This document shows, in pieces, positions 10,324-19,137 of a stretch of DNA of 64,000 nucleotides. Position numbers and translations under genes: made by a program. Position 1 is the first letter of the stretch. Every line of letters starts with the position of its first letter. This DNA comes from CAWJNF01 sp963844235 (lineage in GTDB: Bacteria; Actinomycetota; Thermoleophilia; Gaiellales; Gaiellaceae): NCBI GenBank assembly GCA_963844235.1, contig CAWJNF010000005.1, positions 868,001 through 932,000 on the forward strand, read 5' to 3'. Below the pieces are notes generated by a model that saw only the letters and a program-made list of their open reading frames with translations, did no database searches and was not told the DNA's origin.

Positions 10324-13149
10324 TCAGTCCGTTATCAGGCCGAGTTGCACGGCCACGGTGCGGATGAGCTCTATGTCAGCCGGATCGATGTCGGCCGGAG
10401 CCGTGGATGTCGTGATGCGATCGCCTTTGCACCACTGCCTCAGGCACCGCCGTAGCCGATCCCGGTCGATGCAGAGCCGCTCGCATGCTGCCGGTGTGAG
10501 GGCGCCGATCAGGCATTCCAGCAGTCGGCACCAATCGTCCTTGTCGACATGCCCTTGGCCACCGTTACCGGGGACGGTCGGGTTGTCGCCGCCGTGGTAG
10601 GTGAAGCCCGTGACGAGCTGCTCGCGGGTAAAGTCGTAGTCCCGCAGGGTCTGACCGGATGCGAGAACCTGGAAGTGGTACACGCCGGTCTGGTGCGCGG
10701 TTTCGATGGTCTCGAAGACGCCGGGCTCAATTTCCGGCATCTGCAGGGTTGCCGCGGTGCCGTCGGGGCGGGTCATGTCTGCCCTGATCGTGGCCCGGCC
10801 GTCGATCGGGATTCCGTATTCGGTGAGGACGCCACGCACGCGCAGTTCTGCGCCGGGTTCGTAGGAGTCCTGGAGGCACTCGGCGACGAGCTTCAGATTG
10901 GACCGCGCCTGGACGTGCAGCGAGTACGGTAGTCCGTTGACCAGGGCCGAGGGGTGGTGCTGCAAGTACGAAAACAATTGGGGAGAATTGTCACCCGCCG
11001 TCCAGGCCTCCATGTCGAGGCTCAGCAGCGCGTACCAGGTGCCATCGCGGGCCTGCTGGCCGTTGACCAGGGCCGGCAGCGACACCCGGTAGTAGGCGTT
11101 GCGCGCACCTTGGATATAACTCGCACCCGGGACCGGTGTCGTCGCGACGATCACGTCCCCGGCAGGGGTCTCCAGCGCGAACCGCACCGCGGACGGGACC
11201 GGCGTGACGAGCACGACGTCGGCGCCGGTGTCGGTCTCGTTCAAGGCGAAGTCGATCCTGACGGTGCCGGCGTCGGGGGCGAGGTAGCCCTCCGGATCGA
11301 GGACGATCTCGGCGTTCGTGGCCCCCGCAAGGATCTGCAGGAAGTACTTGGCGAGCAGGAAGAATGTGTCGCCCTCGTCGGAACCGGTGAGCAGCAGTGA
11401 GCCGCCGGTGCCGGAGCACAGCGTGGCCAGGGTGGCGGGATCCAGATTCTCTGGCGTGCCCAGCCCGATCGCGAAGATCCGCGGGTTGGAGGTGATCAGA
11501 CCCGAAACGTCGGAGATGGACTTCGGTGCAGTCTCCTGACCGTCGGTGAAGACCACTATTGCGTACTCGTCGAACTCCGAGCCCGTGACGCCTAGCCGGG
11601 CGTCGGAGAGTTCGATGGCATCTCCGATGGACGTAAGGCCGCCGGGGTCGGGCTCGTATTCGCGGATCACCTCGCGCGCTTCGTTGCGGCCGTTGCCGAA
11701 GACTCCGTCCCCTGCGACAGCGACGTCCGTACCGTAATAGGCGTCGGTGGCGAAGGTGTTTACACCCACGCCGTCATCATCGGGTATGACGTCGACGAAG
11801 ACTCCGGCCGCATCCTGCAACGCGTCCCCCTTGGTGTCTCCACTGGTGGCCAATTCCAGCATCGAGGCGGACTTGTCCAGGGAGAGCATCACCCCGACGG
11901 TCACGCGCTCGACGGTGTTCGCCGTGATCGGCACAATGAAAGACTCGTGGGTCTCGTTGCACTCGACCGTGACGATGCCCAACAGGGAGTCGCCGGCGTC
12001 GGTGCCCTGGTAGGTGATCCACACGTAGGCGGTCCGGGCGCCAGGACCGGCTGATCGGACAAGGTACCCGAGAGGCAAGTCCAGGACCGGTTCGATGCCG
12101 AAGACCTCAGGCCCCCCATCGATACGCCGAGGCGCGTCGGTGACGGAAAAGGACAGATCCAGCCACGAGTCCACCGCAAACGCCACCGCGCCGGGAACGG
12201 TCGTGCCCTCCTCGGTGTCGGGGAAGGCGACCGTGGGGCTGAGCAGGGTGACCGTAGTCGGCTGGGCGTAGGGCGCGAGCGTGTCCCGGATCACCTGGCT
12301 GCACACGGCGCAGAACGGCTTGTTCTTGTTGCGCATCTTGCAGTCGAACTCCGGCCGGTACGCGCCGGAGTGATAGTAGTGCGCTCCCTCGAACGCCCCG
12401 ACCGTCCCTTCGGGCACCGGGCGGGCCTGCGGGTCGCACTGGCTGGGGTCCAGATTCTCGGTCGTCGGCATCGGGGTGACGCCGTCGTCGATCAGCGGCC
12501 CCCATTTGAGGAATGCCAGTGCCAGCTCGGTCGTGACGTTCGGTTCGTCCGGCTCAAGGGACGGGTGGACGTCCTGGCCGGTTTCGCCCGAGCCGCACCC
12601 GAGGTAGTACTCGTACTCATCGGCGAGTCCGAATGCGACGTGCCCCAGCTCGTGGACAGCCATAAACATCCAGTTGGGGTCGGTCGAAGTTACCCCAACC
12701 AGGCCGCCCGTTCCGCCCACGGTCGTGTGGTTCACGATCACCATGGCCGCGTGGCAAATAGGCACGAAACCCAGAACCGTCTGAAGCACCAGAAGCTCGT
12801 CTACCTGCAAGGACCGCTGGATCGCCCCGTCGCCGCAGAACGTGGCATCAAAGTAGGTCTCGGCCGTCGAGCCGTCCCCGAGGTCGCCACACACAGGGTT
12901 GTCGGCCCCGGACTGATCGGAGATCACGTCGACCCGGTGCACGTTGATGGCAGACTCCAGGTCGAGATCCGACGAGATCGGCGCTGTGCCGAACAGGGAG
13001 TTAACGAAAGTCTGAGCGTCGGCTTCCCACTTCGGCATCTCGGCCACGGTATATCCCTCGGACAGAAGCGCGATATTGAACCGTCCCGGATCCGGGCCGT
13101 GGTCAACGATCTTTGTCACGCCCAGCACGGATCCGTTCAAAACGCCCAT
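10324..13149 (-). CDS. M64-family metallopeptidase fused to a von Willebrand A domain
   Basis: 941 residues. The N-terminal third has the IgA peptidase M64 pattern: FNIALLSEGYT near residue 25, and the zinc site HELGHVAFGLADEY near 168. The middle is a VWA domain (near residues 420-610) with MIDAS motif DKSAS, a GLTSIGDAI segment and VVFTDGQ. The rest is beta-rich, then a Cys-rich stretch (CRLLECLIGALTPAACERLC). No signal peptide is visible, unusual for M64 peptidases. ATG at 13149 lies 2 bp after the upstream stop, so it is the second gene of an operon. The target is unknown. Confidence 0.8.
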   Translation of the reverse strand: MGVLNGSVLGVTKIVDHGPDPGRFNIALLSEGYTVAEMPKWEADAQTFVNSLFGTAPISSDLDLESAINVHRVDVISDQSGADNPVCGDLGDGSTAETYFDATFCGDGAIQRSLQVDELLVLQTVLGFVPICHAAMVIVNHTTVGGTGGLVGVTSTDPNWMFMAVHELGHVAFGLADEYEYYLGCGSGETGQDVHPSLEPDEPNVTTELALAFLKWGPLIDDGVTPMPTTENLDPSQCDPQARPVPEGTVGAFEGAHYYHSGAYRPEFDCKMRNKNKPFCAVCSQVIRDTLAPYAQPTTVTLLSPTVAFPDTEEGTTVPGAVAFAVDSWLDLSFSVTDAPRRIDGGPEVFGIEPVLDLPLGYLVRSAGPGARTAYVWITYQGTDAGDSLLGIVTVECNETHESFIVPITANTVERVTVGVMLSLDKSASMLELATSGDTKGDALQDAAGVFVDVIPDDDGVGVNTFATDAYYGTDVAVAGDGVFGNGRNEAREVIREYEPDPGGLTSIGDAIELSDARLGVTGSEFDEYAIVVFTDGQETAPKSISDVSGLITSNPRIFAIGLGTPENLDPATLATLCSGTGGSLLLTGSDEGDTFFLLAKYFLQILAGATNAEIVLDPEGYLAPDAGTVRIDFALNETDTGADVVLVTPVPSAVRFALETPAGDVIVATTPVPGASYIQGARNAYYRVSLPALVNGQQARDGTWYALLSLDMEAWTAGDNSPQLFSYLQHHPSALVNGLPYSLHVQARSNLKLVAECLQDSYEPGAELRVRGVLTEYGIPIDGRATIRADMTRPDGTAATLQMPEIEPGVFETIETAHQTGVYHFQVLASGQTLRDYDFTREQLVTGFTYHGGDNPTVPGNGGQGHVDKDDWCRLLECLIGALTPAACERLCIDRDRLRRCLRQWCKGDRITTSTAPADIDPADIELIRTVAVQLGLITD

Positions 13150-13151
13150 GA

Positions 13152-13619
13152 TCAGACCTGCCCTGGCGTATCCACCTGATCGTGTCCTTGCGGCTGGCGC
13201 TCTCGCAGCGCGATCCGCAGGACCTCCGATGCCGGCTGAGGGATCTCCGGCCGTTCGTTCGGGCTGGCAAACATGACCAACTCGGCCCCCTGTAGCAGAT
13301 TCGGCACGACCACCGAGAACGCCCCTTGCTCAGGCACCCAGAGGTGGTTGCTGAAACTGCCATCATCAGCGACCGCCTCAGATCTCCTGATCATCGGGTG
13401 CTGCATTCCCCGCCGGTAGAGGGCATCCCCGTGCCGGTCCTGTACCTCAATCCAAAACCCTGACCGCTCTTCCGGCTGCCGGCGCTCGAGGTCGTTCGAG
13501 GGCAGCGCCTTCATCTCCACCTCGCGGCGGTCGAACAATGTGATCGTGGCACGCTCGAAACGAAAACTGAGCCGCAGGGACCGGTCTTGCCGGCGATAGG
13601 ACTGTGTCGCGGTCGCCAT
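13152..13619 (-). CDS. hypothetical partner of the M64-VWA protein
   Basis: 155 residues from ATG 13619; in-frame upstream starts are less protein-like. Features: RLSFRFERATITLFDRREVE, GFWIEVQDRHGDALYRRG, AFSVVVPNL, and LVMFASPNER. It looks like a small beta-sandwich. No signal peptide. Family not recognised. Placed 2 bp upstream of the M64-VWA gene, it may be a chaperone, inhibitor or substrate carrier for it; that is inference from operon structure only. Confidence 0.65.
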   Translation of the reverse strand: MATATQSYRRQDRSLRLSFRFERATITLFDRREVEMKALPSNDLERRQPEERSGFWIEVQDRHGDALYRRGMQHPMIRRSEAVADDGSFSNHLWVPEQGAFSVVVPNLLQGAELVMFASPNERPEIPQPASEVLRIALRERQPQGHDQVDTPGQV

Positions 13620-13796
13620 CGCACTGCACCCCCGTCTGCCGCTAAGTGTCACTTCTGCTCCTTCGTTCTTCTCGCGTCTGACTGACTGGCTTCGGTCGAC
13701 CTGAGGCAATCTGCGAACAGCTGTGAGGGTTACTCGCTCCGTCCTGCCTGATTGGCTCTCCCACGAATCTAGAGACAGCCGTCGCCGCGCGGTAGC

Positions 13797-13827
13797 GGGG
13801 TTCCCCTACACCTGGTAGGCGAACCCC
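13797..13827. promoter_or_regulatory. long imperfect palindrome
   Basis: GGGGTTC (13797-13803) pairs with GAACCCC (13821-13827). After a single C-C mismatch, CCTAC pairs with GTAGG around a five-base loop, giving a 12-bp stem. No T-run follows on either strand, so an operator or structured leader is as likely as a terminator. It lies about 180 bp upstream of the M64 operon. Confidence 0.5.
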
Positions 13828-13884
13828 TAGAAGAACCCCCTGACGCCGCCCGGGCGACTCGAAGCGGGTCGCTGCCGACCACTC

Positions 13885-13950
13885 GTGTACGCGCTCACCG
13901 ACTACCGCGAGGTCGACAGGCGGACCGCGCTCGCTCGCGCTCAGGCGTGA
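13885..13950 (+). pseudogene. tyrosine recombinase C-terminal tail
   Basis: VYALTDYREVDRRTALARAQ ending in TGA matches the end of the recombinase seen at 17201-17474 (DVYTHVTAADREVDRTALLH). The nucleophile Tyr region and all upstream parts are missing or frame-shifted. It sits 60 bp before tRNA scar D, where an integrase end next to attachment sites is expected. Confidence 0.4.
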
Positions 13951-14010
13951 GCGGTTCGTGTACCCCCCGGTGTACCCCCCGCGCGGGGGAAAGACGCGAA
14001 TAGCAGCGAC

Positions 14011-14031
14011 GTTCTAGTCCAGGCGGGCCCA
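14011..14031 (+). other. tRNA 3' end fragment, att-like scar D
   Basis: GTTCTAGTCCAGGCGGGCCC followed by A corresponds to the T-loop to discriminator part of the tRNA-Met fragments, with a changed T-loop. Only the last 21 bases remain. Confidence 0.5.
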
Positions 14032-14377
14032 TCAAGGAAACCCCTCCTAAGCGACCGCTTTCCGGCCACGGGCCGGTCGGGGCGCCGGAGGCTGTGCGAC
14101 CACTTGCGACCACCTTGTGCCTGGCCCGCTGACGGAGCTCGACCTCGCCGCCAGGTGCGCGACCTCGTCCGGTCGCGGCGGTGATAGGCCGGGCTATCTA
14201 GCCGAGCTTGCGAGGCATTGACCCAATCGTGTCTAGCGGGCGGGGTAAGGGGAGGGAAGGGCACGCTAGGTCGGGAGGACCCACGACCGAGGGAAGCATG
14301 AAGTTCAGAGCCGACCCGGCCAAGCGGCGTGGTGCCGTCTCCACCCCTGTCCAGGGGACCAACGAAGGGGGAAGTTC

Positions 14378-15184
14378 ATGAAGAAGGTTCTGCTGTTGTG
14401 CGTGCTCGGCGTGGTCGTGACCGTCTCGGTCGCGGCCTGCGCCGCCCAGACGGAGCCGGCCGCCGAGTCGACCAAGACGGTCACCGTGACCGACGAGACC
14501 GAGCCGGCCAAGACGGTCACCGTGACCGAGGAGGCCGAGCCGGTCGAGGAGGTCGTGGCGATCGAGGAGGCCGAGCCGGTCGAGGAGGAGCCTCCGGCCG
14601 AGACCGCCGGCCAGGAGAACGCTCGCGAAAGTGCCGAGGACTACCTTGACTCCAGCGCGTTCTCCCGCAAGGGCCTGATCGACCAGTTGGAGTACGAGGG
14701 CTACTCCACCAAGGACGCCACCTACGCCGTGGATGCCGTCAGCCCCAACTGGAATGAGCAGGCTGCCAAGGCCGCCAAGGACTACCTCGACTCCTCGAGC
14801 TTCTCCCGCTCCGGCCTCATCGAGCAGCTCGAGTACGAGGGCTACACCAAGAAGCAGGCGGTGTACGGCGTGAACCAGGCCGGTCTCTCGGCCGAGAGCG
14901 CCGGCCAGGAGAACGCTCGCGAAAGTGCCGAGGACTACCTTGACTCCAGCGCGTTCTCCCGCAAGGGCCTGATCGACCAGTTGGAGTACGAGGGCTACTC
15001 CACCAAGGACGCCACCTACGCCGTGGATGCCGTCAGCCCCAACTGGAACGAGCAGGCTGCCAAGGCCGCCAAGGACTACCTCGACTCCTCGAGCTTCTCC
15101 CGCTCCGGCCTCATCGAGCAGCTCGAGTACGAGGGCTACACCGAGCAGCAGGCGGTGTACGGCGTGAACCAGGCCGGTCTCTGA
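14378..15184 (+). CDS. Ltp-family surface lipoprotein with duplicated core
   Basis: 268 residues. A lipoprotein signal (MKKVLLLCVLGVVVTVSVAAC) is followed by a Thr/Glu-rich spacer with two TVTVT repeats, then four Ltp-type helical units of the form A...YLDSSxFSRxGLIxQLEYEG Y. Units 1-2 are repeated almost exactly as units 3-4. The Ltp name comes from the phage TP-J34 lipoprotein that blocks DNA entry by superinfecting phages; similar domains are also widespread on actinobacterial chromosomes, so an exclusion role is only possible. ATG follows GGGGGAAG. Anchored outside the membrane. Confidence 0.85.
   Translation: MKKVLLLCVLGVVVTVSVAACAAQTEPAAESTKTVTVTDETEPAKTVTVTEEAEPVEEVVAIEEAEPVEEEPPAETAGQENARESAEDYLDSSAFSRKGLIDQLEYEGYSTKDATYAVDAVSPNWNEQAAKAAKDYLDSSSFSRSGLIEQLEYEGYTKKQAVYGVNQAGLSAESAGQENARESAEDYLDSSAFSRKGLIDQLEYEGYSTKDATYAVDAVSPNWNEQAAKAAKDYLDSSSFSRSGLIEQLEYEGYTEQQAVYGVNQAGL
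14606..15184 (+). repeat. 294-bp in-frame tandem duplication inside the Ltp gene
   Basis: Bases from 14606 recur from 14900 with an exact offset of 294 bp (98 codons) and only a few substitutions. The very low divergence shows a recent duplication or ongoing homogenisation of the two-domain block. Confidence 0.9.
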
Positions 15185-15221
15185 CTCGGCTGACCGAGAG
15201 TGTGTCCCCGCGCGAGCGGGG
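15185..15221 (+). terminator. double hairpin after the Ltp gene
   Basis: Directly after the stop, CTCGG/CCGAG forms one small stem. CCCCGC/GCGGGG (15206-15221) forms a second with a GCGA tetraloop. There is no U-run, as is common for actinobacterial terminators. Confidence 0.55.
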
Positions 15222-15653
15222 GCCATGCTCTGGGCGCGAGGTCTACCTCGAAGCTGCCAGCAGCTGCTAGTCCAGGGGTGCAGTGGGGGCGTATGAGGAC
15301 GGTGCGCCACCGTCCGCGACGACGGCGCGAACTGGGTCGCCGAGGCGACGCCGATCCCGGCCACGGAGCCCAAGCAGGCGAGCAGCAAGAAGTAGGGCCG
15401 CTCGATATCCGTCCAGCCGCGAGCGACAGCGACCGTTCGCTGCGTTGGACAGGCGACGTCACTGCCCGCGCAGGGTGCGGGCCAGCCTCGCTCGCCAGCG
15501 CGGCGCCGCCGGGCGGTCTGTGCGCGCTCGCGACAGTGGGAGCACGACGGCGTCAGCTCGTACGTTGACCCGTGTCCTAGCGATTGAATTCTTGCGCGGG
15601 TTCGATCTAGCAGCGCCCTGTCGGTCCGTATCCGTCAGAGCTGAAGCTTTTTT
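15222..15653. other. intergenic, nothing recognised
   Basis: About 430 bp with no frame on either strand that shows family features, and no repeat linked to the rest of the window. Confidence 0.5.
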
Positions 15654-15968
15654 TCAAAGGATGCGTTCGAGGACGAGCATCCTCCGGCTGGACACCAGAT
15701 GCTCCAAATCATCCGCCAAGGCCTGGACCCGTAGCTCCGCTTGTTGCTGCCAGTGCGCGATGTTGACGATCTCCGCGATCAGCACGTAATCGGCTGATTC
15801 ACTGGCCTGTCCGGGTACATCCGTCGGCCGCATCAATCGCCAATCCGGCATCGTCTCCAGCGAGCTATGGACGATGTCCCGATCGCTGGCCATCAGACGC
15901 TCAAACTCCTCGGCTAGCTCCGGCGAGCGGAGGTGAAACCACATGACTAGTGTCGCCGCGGCCGCCAT
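15654..15968 (-). CDS. hypothetical protein, possible dimeric alpha-beta barrel fold
   Basis: 104 residues: LVMWFHLRSPELAEEFERLM, WRLMRP, ADYVLIAEIVNIAHWQQQ. The pattern of a short strand, a helix with EFERL and a W before a late helix recalls small EthD/Dabb-like proteins. I am unsure of the family. ATG at 15968 has a weak ribosome site; ATG at 15944 is an alternative. Confidence 0.5.
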   Translation of the reverse strand: MAAAATLVMWFHLRSPELAEEFERLMASDRDIVHSSLETMPDWRLMRPTDVPGQASESADYVLIAEIVNIAHWQQQAELRVQALADDLEHLVSSRRMLVLERIL

Positions 15969-16321
15969 CAGCAGAGCGTAACTCTGTAAGGGAAGGTTTG
16001 CGAGCCTCGAACAACGGCGTTCCGCAGCCGGCGCAGAGCGGGGGTGCTGTCCGGCAGGACGAGGCGCTGCCGCACCTGGGCGTCGACGAACTCCTTCAGG
16101 CGACGTCGCTCGTCGCCGTCCACGGCACGATTGTCACGGCGCGCGACGACGTAGCATCGGCTCTGCTCTCTTCCTGCCGGTCTCCCACGCACAGGGGCCG
16201 GCCCAGGTGAGAGCGGTTCCACTGCGATCGTCCGGGCGTGGTTCGCGGAGGGCGCCTTCATAGAAGGGCGAGCGCCACGCGACGGCCTTGCCTGTGACAC
16301 CGAAGGAAGGAGCCTTCGAAG
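15969..16321. other. intergenic, at most a doubtful small frame
   Basis: A minus-strand frame of about 110 codons crosses this stretch but has no ribosome site and no recognisable domain. I do not call a gene. Confidence 0.4.
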
Positions 16322-16930
16322 CTACTTCTCCGTATCGACTCGGATGAACGGCGTGGGGAACGGGAAGTTGGCGGCGCCGTTGACGAGCGTGTTGCCGTCG
16401 AAGCCGATCGCCGCCGTGGCGGTCGCCGAGCGTTCCTTCCTCTTAGAGCCAGGCCCATTGAGCGTGGTCATGATCGGTCCGGTCGCGGTCCAGCTAGCGT
16501 CGACCGAAACCGTGTGCAACCCGCCACGGTTGTCCAGCACGTTGGCGAACGTGCCGCTGACACTCACCTTCTTGAGGTCCGGGTCGAACTGCGTCGGCGC
16601 CGCCCGTACGAAGCCCCAACTGAAGGTGCCGTCCGGGCACAGGCCCACGAACCCGACCCTGAGGGGCGGACTGGGGTTAGGCGTCGTCCCCGCCTCGATG
16701 AAGTTGTCCGTCTCCACGATCAGGCGGCCGTCGGCGGCCGTGGAGCCATCCGGGCACTGGAACGGGGTCAACCATCGCGCGGAGGCAACTTGCTCTGTGA
16801 AGCCTTTCGCGGCCGAGGCGACCGCCGGTACGACAAGAAATGCCAAGGCGGCGAGCAGGAAGACGACGTACGTGTACGGCCGGGGAGGTCGGTCGGTGGA
16901 TCGGCTTCGCGGCAGCTGCAGACCACGCAT
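16322..16930 (-). CDS. secreted protein of unknown function
   Basis: 202 residues. A basic N-region (RGLQLPRSRSTDRPPRP) is followed by a hydrophobic core and AVASAA-type cleavage near residue 40. The mature part is beta-rich with two Cys (FQCPDGS and LCPDG). It ends with a segment that repeats GNTLVNGAANFPFPTPF. ATG at 16930 follows AAAGGAG at good spacing. No family recognised. Confidence 0.65.
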   Translation of the reverse strand: MRGLQLPRSRSTDRPPRPYTYVVFLLAALAFLVVPAVASAAKGFTEQVASARWLTPFQCPDGSTAADGRLIVETDNFIEAGTTPNPSPPLRVGFVGLCPDGTFSWGFVRAAPTQFDPDLKKVSVSGTFANVLDNRGGLHTVSVDASWTATGPIMTTLNGPGSKRKERSATATAAIGFDGNTLVNGAANFPFPTPFIRVDTEK

Positions 16931-17200
16931 GAGCGAACTCCTTTCGCAAGCCTGGAAGGCGCTTCATGATTCGCGCACGTTTAGCCGGGAGTACGCACGA
17001 AGGCGCCAGCCGGTTCACGAGCCGCCCGACCGTTGTCTGGCCGGATGACAGCACGGCCAATCAACGGCCAATCGTCCCGCGGCTGGTCGATCCGACCCGA
17101 GGCGTCTGGCGGCAACAGTTCTGGGCTCCATCGAGAAGACGAGCCGAGGCCGCTGGGTCCTGTACCGCCCGACCGGTTCGCCGTCACGGCCCTACGTGCC
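16931..17200. other. intergenic leading into a decayed recombinase
   Basis: I see no gene. Upstream parts of the recombinase may be buried here but are too degraded to align by eye. Confidence 0.35.
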
Positions 17201-17474
17201 TGCGACGACCGCGTGCCCGACGCGCGCGTGTTCGTAGACATCGGTGCGGACCGGCTACGGACCGCCATCGGCAGGGCGCGCACCGCCGCAGGCGTGCCGA
17301 CCTTCTCGCCCACGATCTGCGTCATCGGCGTGTCTCGCTCTGGCATCGCCTCGGTCTCTCGTGGGCTGAGATCGGCGGCTGGTCGGGCAGCGGTCGCTCG
17401 CGGTCACCGCCGACGTCTACACGCACGTCACCGCCGCCGACCGCGAAGTGGACCGGACCGCCCTGCTCCACTAG
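17201..17474 (+). pseudogene. tyrosine recombinase (integrase), C-terminal remnant with two frameshifts
   Basis: Three frames together spell the catalytic end of a phage-type integrase. Frame 1 reads PDARVFVDIGADRLRTAIGR to FSP. Frame 2 reads HDLRHRRVSLWHRLGLSWAE with the H-x-x-R motif. Frame 3 reads GQRSLAVTADVYTHV with the nucleophile Tyr, and ends DREVDRTALLH-stop at 17474. Integrases of this class recombine at tRNA ends, fitting the tRNA scars E (840 bp downstream) and D. Confidence 0.75.
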
Positions 17475-17516
17475 AAGGACCCCCGCGCATCATCGTGCTC
17501 GCGTAGCATCCCGTCG

Positions 17517-18200
17517 ATGCGGCTGCTTGTGCTCTTCGTGACTGCGGTCATCGCCCTTAGCGCTGCAGCCTGCGGAGGTGAGGATGCCGCTCCTTTGACG
17601 CTCGAAGAGCGAGTATCAGGCGAAGCCGACGCTCCGGGCTCCCAAGCCGATCCGGTCGAGACGCCCATCGCTGTCGCGGGGATCGAAGACGCAGGATCGC
17701 TGCCGGAGCTGGTGTTCACGCCCGAGGAGGAGGATGTGACGGCGATGGAGGAGGCCGGCTTCGTCTCCGGGCTTGTAGATACGCGCTTTTTCCCGTCCGA
17801 GCCGGGAGCCGAGCATGTGGGGGACGAGGTTCACGTGGCGACGCTCGTGATGCAGTTTGCATCCGAGGAAGAAGCGGCCGATATGGCCGACTTGCTGCAC
17901 GACGACGGCCTCGAGCCGTGTCCAGGCTCCTGCGCGGTGGACATCAGCGAGTTCGAGGCGGACGACATTCCGGATGCGCAGGGTGGCGCGCGGATCCAGA
18001 CTGCGGAAGACCTGGAGGCGACGGGCGCGGAAGGCGACCCGTTTTCCGCCTACTCGATCAGCTTCGCCGACGGGCCGTTCGCGTACAAGGTGACGATGTT
18101 CGCCTTCGGACCTCCGGACAAGGTCTCCCAGGAACAGCTCGACGAGATCGCGAACAACCTGTACGAGCGGGTCGAAGGCGCGCCTCCATCCCAGCAGTAG
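17517..18200 (+). CDS. predicted lipoprotein, unknown function
   Basis: 227 residues with a lipobox signal (MRLLVLFVTAVIALSAAAC). An acidic mature part follows (TPEEEDVTAMEEAGFVSGLV, HVATLVMQFASEEEAADMAD, PCPGSC). The Cys pair at CPGSC may form a disulphide. The layout is similar to actinobacterial lipoproteins that sense or bind ligands outside the membrane, but no family is assigned. Confidence 0.65.
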   Translation: MRLLVLFVTAVIALSAAACGGEDAAPLTLEERVSGEADAPGSQADPVETPIAVAGIEDAGSLPELVFTPEEEDVTAMEEAGFVSGLVDTRFFPSEPGAEHVGDEVHVATLVMQFASEEEAADMADLLHDDGLEPCPGSCAVDISEFEADDIPDAQGGARIQTAEDLEATGAEGDPFSAYSISFADGPFAYKVTMFAFGPPDKVSQEQLDEIANNLYERVEGAPPSQQ

Positions 18201-18561
18201 CGGCCGCGTTCTGGCTACTTGCGCGCGCTGAGCGGCGGGATAGGCCCGGATAGGCGCGGATCGTGTCCCCTCCCATGCCCCCTCCAAGTCTGGGGAACAA
18301 CCTCTTGCGGCGTCCGAAACCAGGCGGGCCCATCTGGAAGACGCCGCATGCAAGGCGCTCCGTGAGTGGGCGTCATCGTTTCTGATGCTGCAGGGCACCA
18401 TCCGGGGCAACACGTCTGGTCCGTTTATCCGGCTCCGGATGCCGCGAGGCGACATGACCGTCGAGGACCAAGGGGACATGTCTGGTCATGGAGAGTCTCG
18501 ACCATTGGTGCGGGTGATACTGCGCGCACGGGATGACCCAAACACTGCCGAAGGAGGATGG
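18201..18561. other. intergenic with tRNA scar E
   Basis: Contains scar E and short GGATAGGC repeats near 18239. The in-frame upstream extension of the next gene through 18385 is not protein-like. Confidence 0.45.
18313..18332 (+). other. tRNA 3' end fragment, att-like scar E
   Basis: CCGAAACCAGGCGGGCCCA keeps the last 13 bases of the tRNA-Met fragments exactly (CCAGGCGGGCCCA) and a diverged T-loop. It lies downstream of the decayed recombinase. Confidence 0.45.
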
Positions 18562-19137
18562 ATGACGCCGTCGAGGAGCAACGCGCCGGACGCTCGTTTC
18601 GCCGAGGAGGCGGAGTTGCGCAACACCCAGATGCAGACGATGTGGAACGCGCACTGGTACGACGAGTTCGAGATCGCGAACTCGACGCCATCCGATGCGC
18701 GCACCTTCGATCTCGTCTGCGACGGAGAGTCGGTCACCGTAGCGCTGCTTCACAACGCCGCACCCGAGACGTGCGACCGCTTCTGGAACCTGCTGCCCCT
18801 GGGGGGCCACGCCATTCATTGCGCGTTCTTCGGGCATGCGGCGTTCTGGCTCGACCGCATCGACCTCGGCACGGGGCGGGTGCTCGAGAACCGGAGTGTT
18901 CGTCTCACTCCTGGCGAGTTCATCTGGGATCCATGGATGCACGAGATCACCTGGGCATACGGCAGATACGCGGAGATGCGCTTCCCCACGACGCTCTGGT
19001 ACGGGGATGAGCCGCACCCGAATCAGGGCTGCGTCTTCGCCCGGGTCGTTCCGGCTGATCTCGATCGCTTCGCCGCCATGATGAAGCGGCTGCGGTACGA
19101 GGGTGCGAAGGTCGTCGAGGCTCGCCGCGAAATGTGA
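18562..19137 (+). CDS. DUF3830-like cyclophilin-fold protein
   Basis: 191 residues. The core reads FDLVCDGESVTVALLHNAAP, ETCDRFWNLLPL, then ALWYG-type end segments, matching the DUF3830 pattern (short beta-barrel with APETC-FW-LP). Function is unknown. DUF3830 genes often stand beside amidohydrolases in catabolic clusters, as here. ATG at 18562 follows AAGGAGG. Confidence 0.65.
   Translation: MTPSRSNAPDARFAEEAELRNTQMQTMWNAHWYDEFEIANSTPSDARTFDLVCDGESVTVALLHNAAPETCDRFWNLLPLGGHAIHCAFFGHAAFWLDRIDLGTGRVLENRSVRLTPGEFIWDPWMHEITWAYGRYAEMRFPTTLWYGDEPHPNQGCVFARVVPADLDRFAAMMKRLRYEGAKVVEARREM

Larger units (their letters stand above)
13620..14377. other. intergenic with hairpin, recombinase tail and tRNA scar
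   Basis: About 760 bp between divergent transcription units. Supported contents are the long hairpin at 13797-13827, a recombinase tail at 13885-13950, tRNA scar D at 14011-14031, and an ATAG/CTAT inverted motif near 14187. No full gene was seen. Confidence 0.5.

Noticed and set aside
14198..15388. 396-residue minus-strand frame opposite the Ltp gene
   Set aside because: Its Leu/Gly/Val repeats are the mirror of the duplicated Ltp coding sequence; no start signal and no family.
15968..16300. Minus-strand gene of 110 codons
   Set aside because: No ribosome site, low-complexity start and no recognisable domain.
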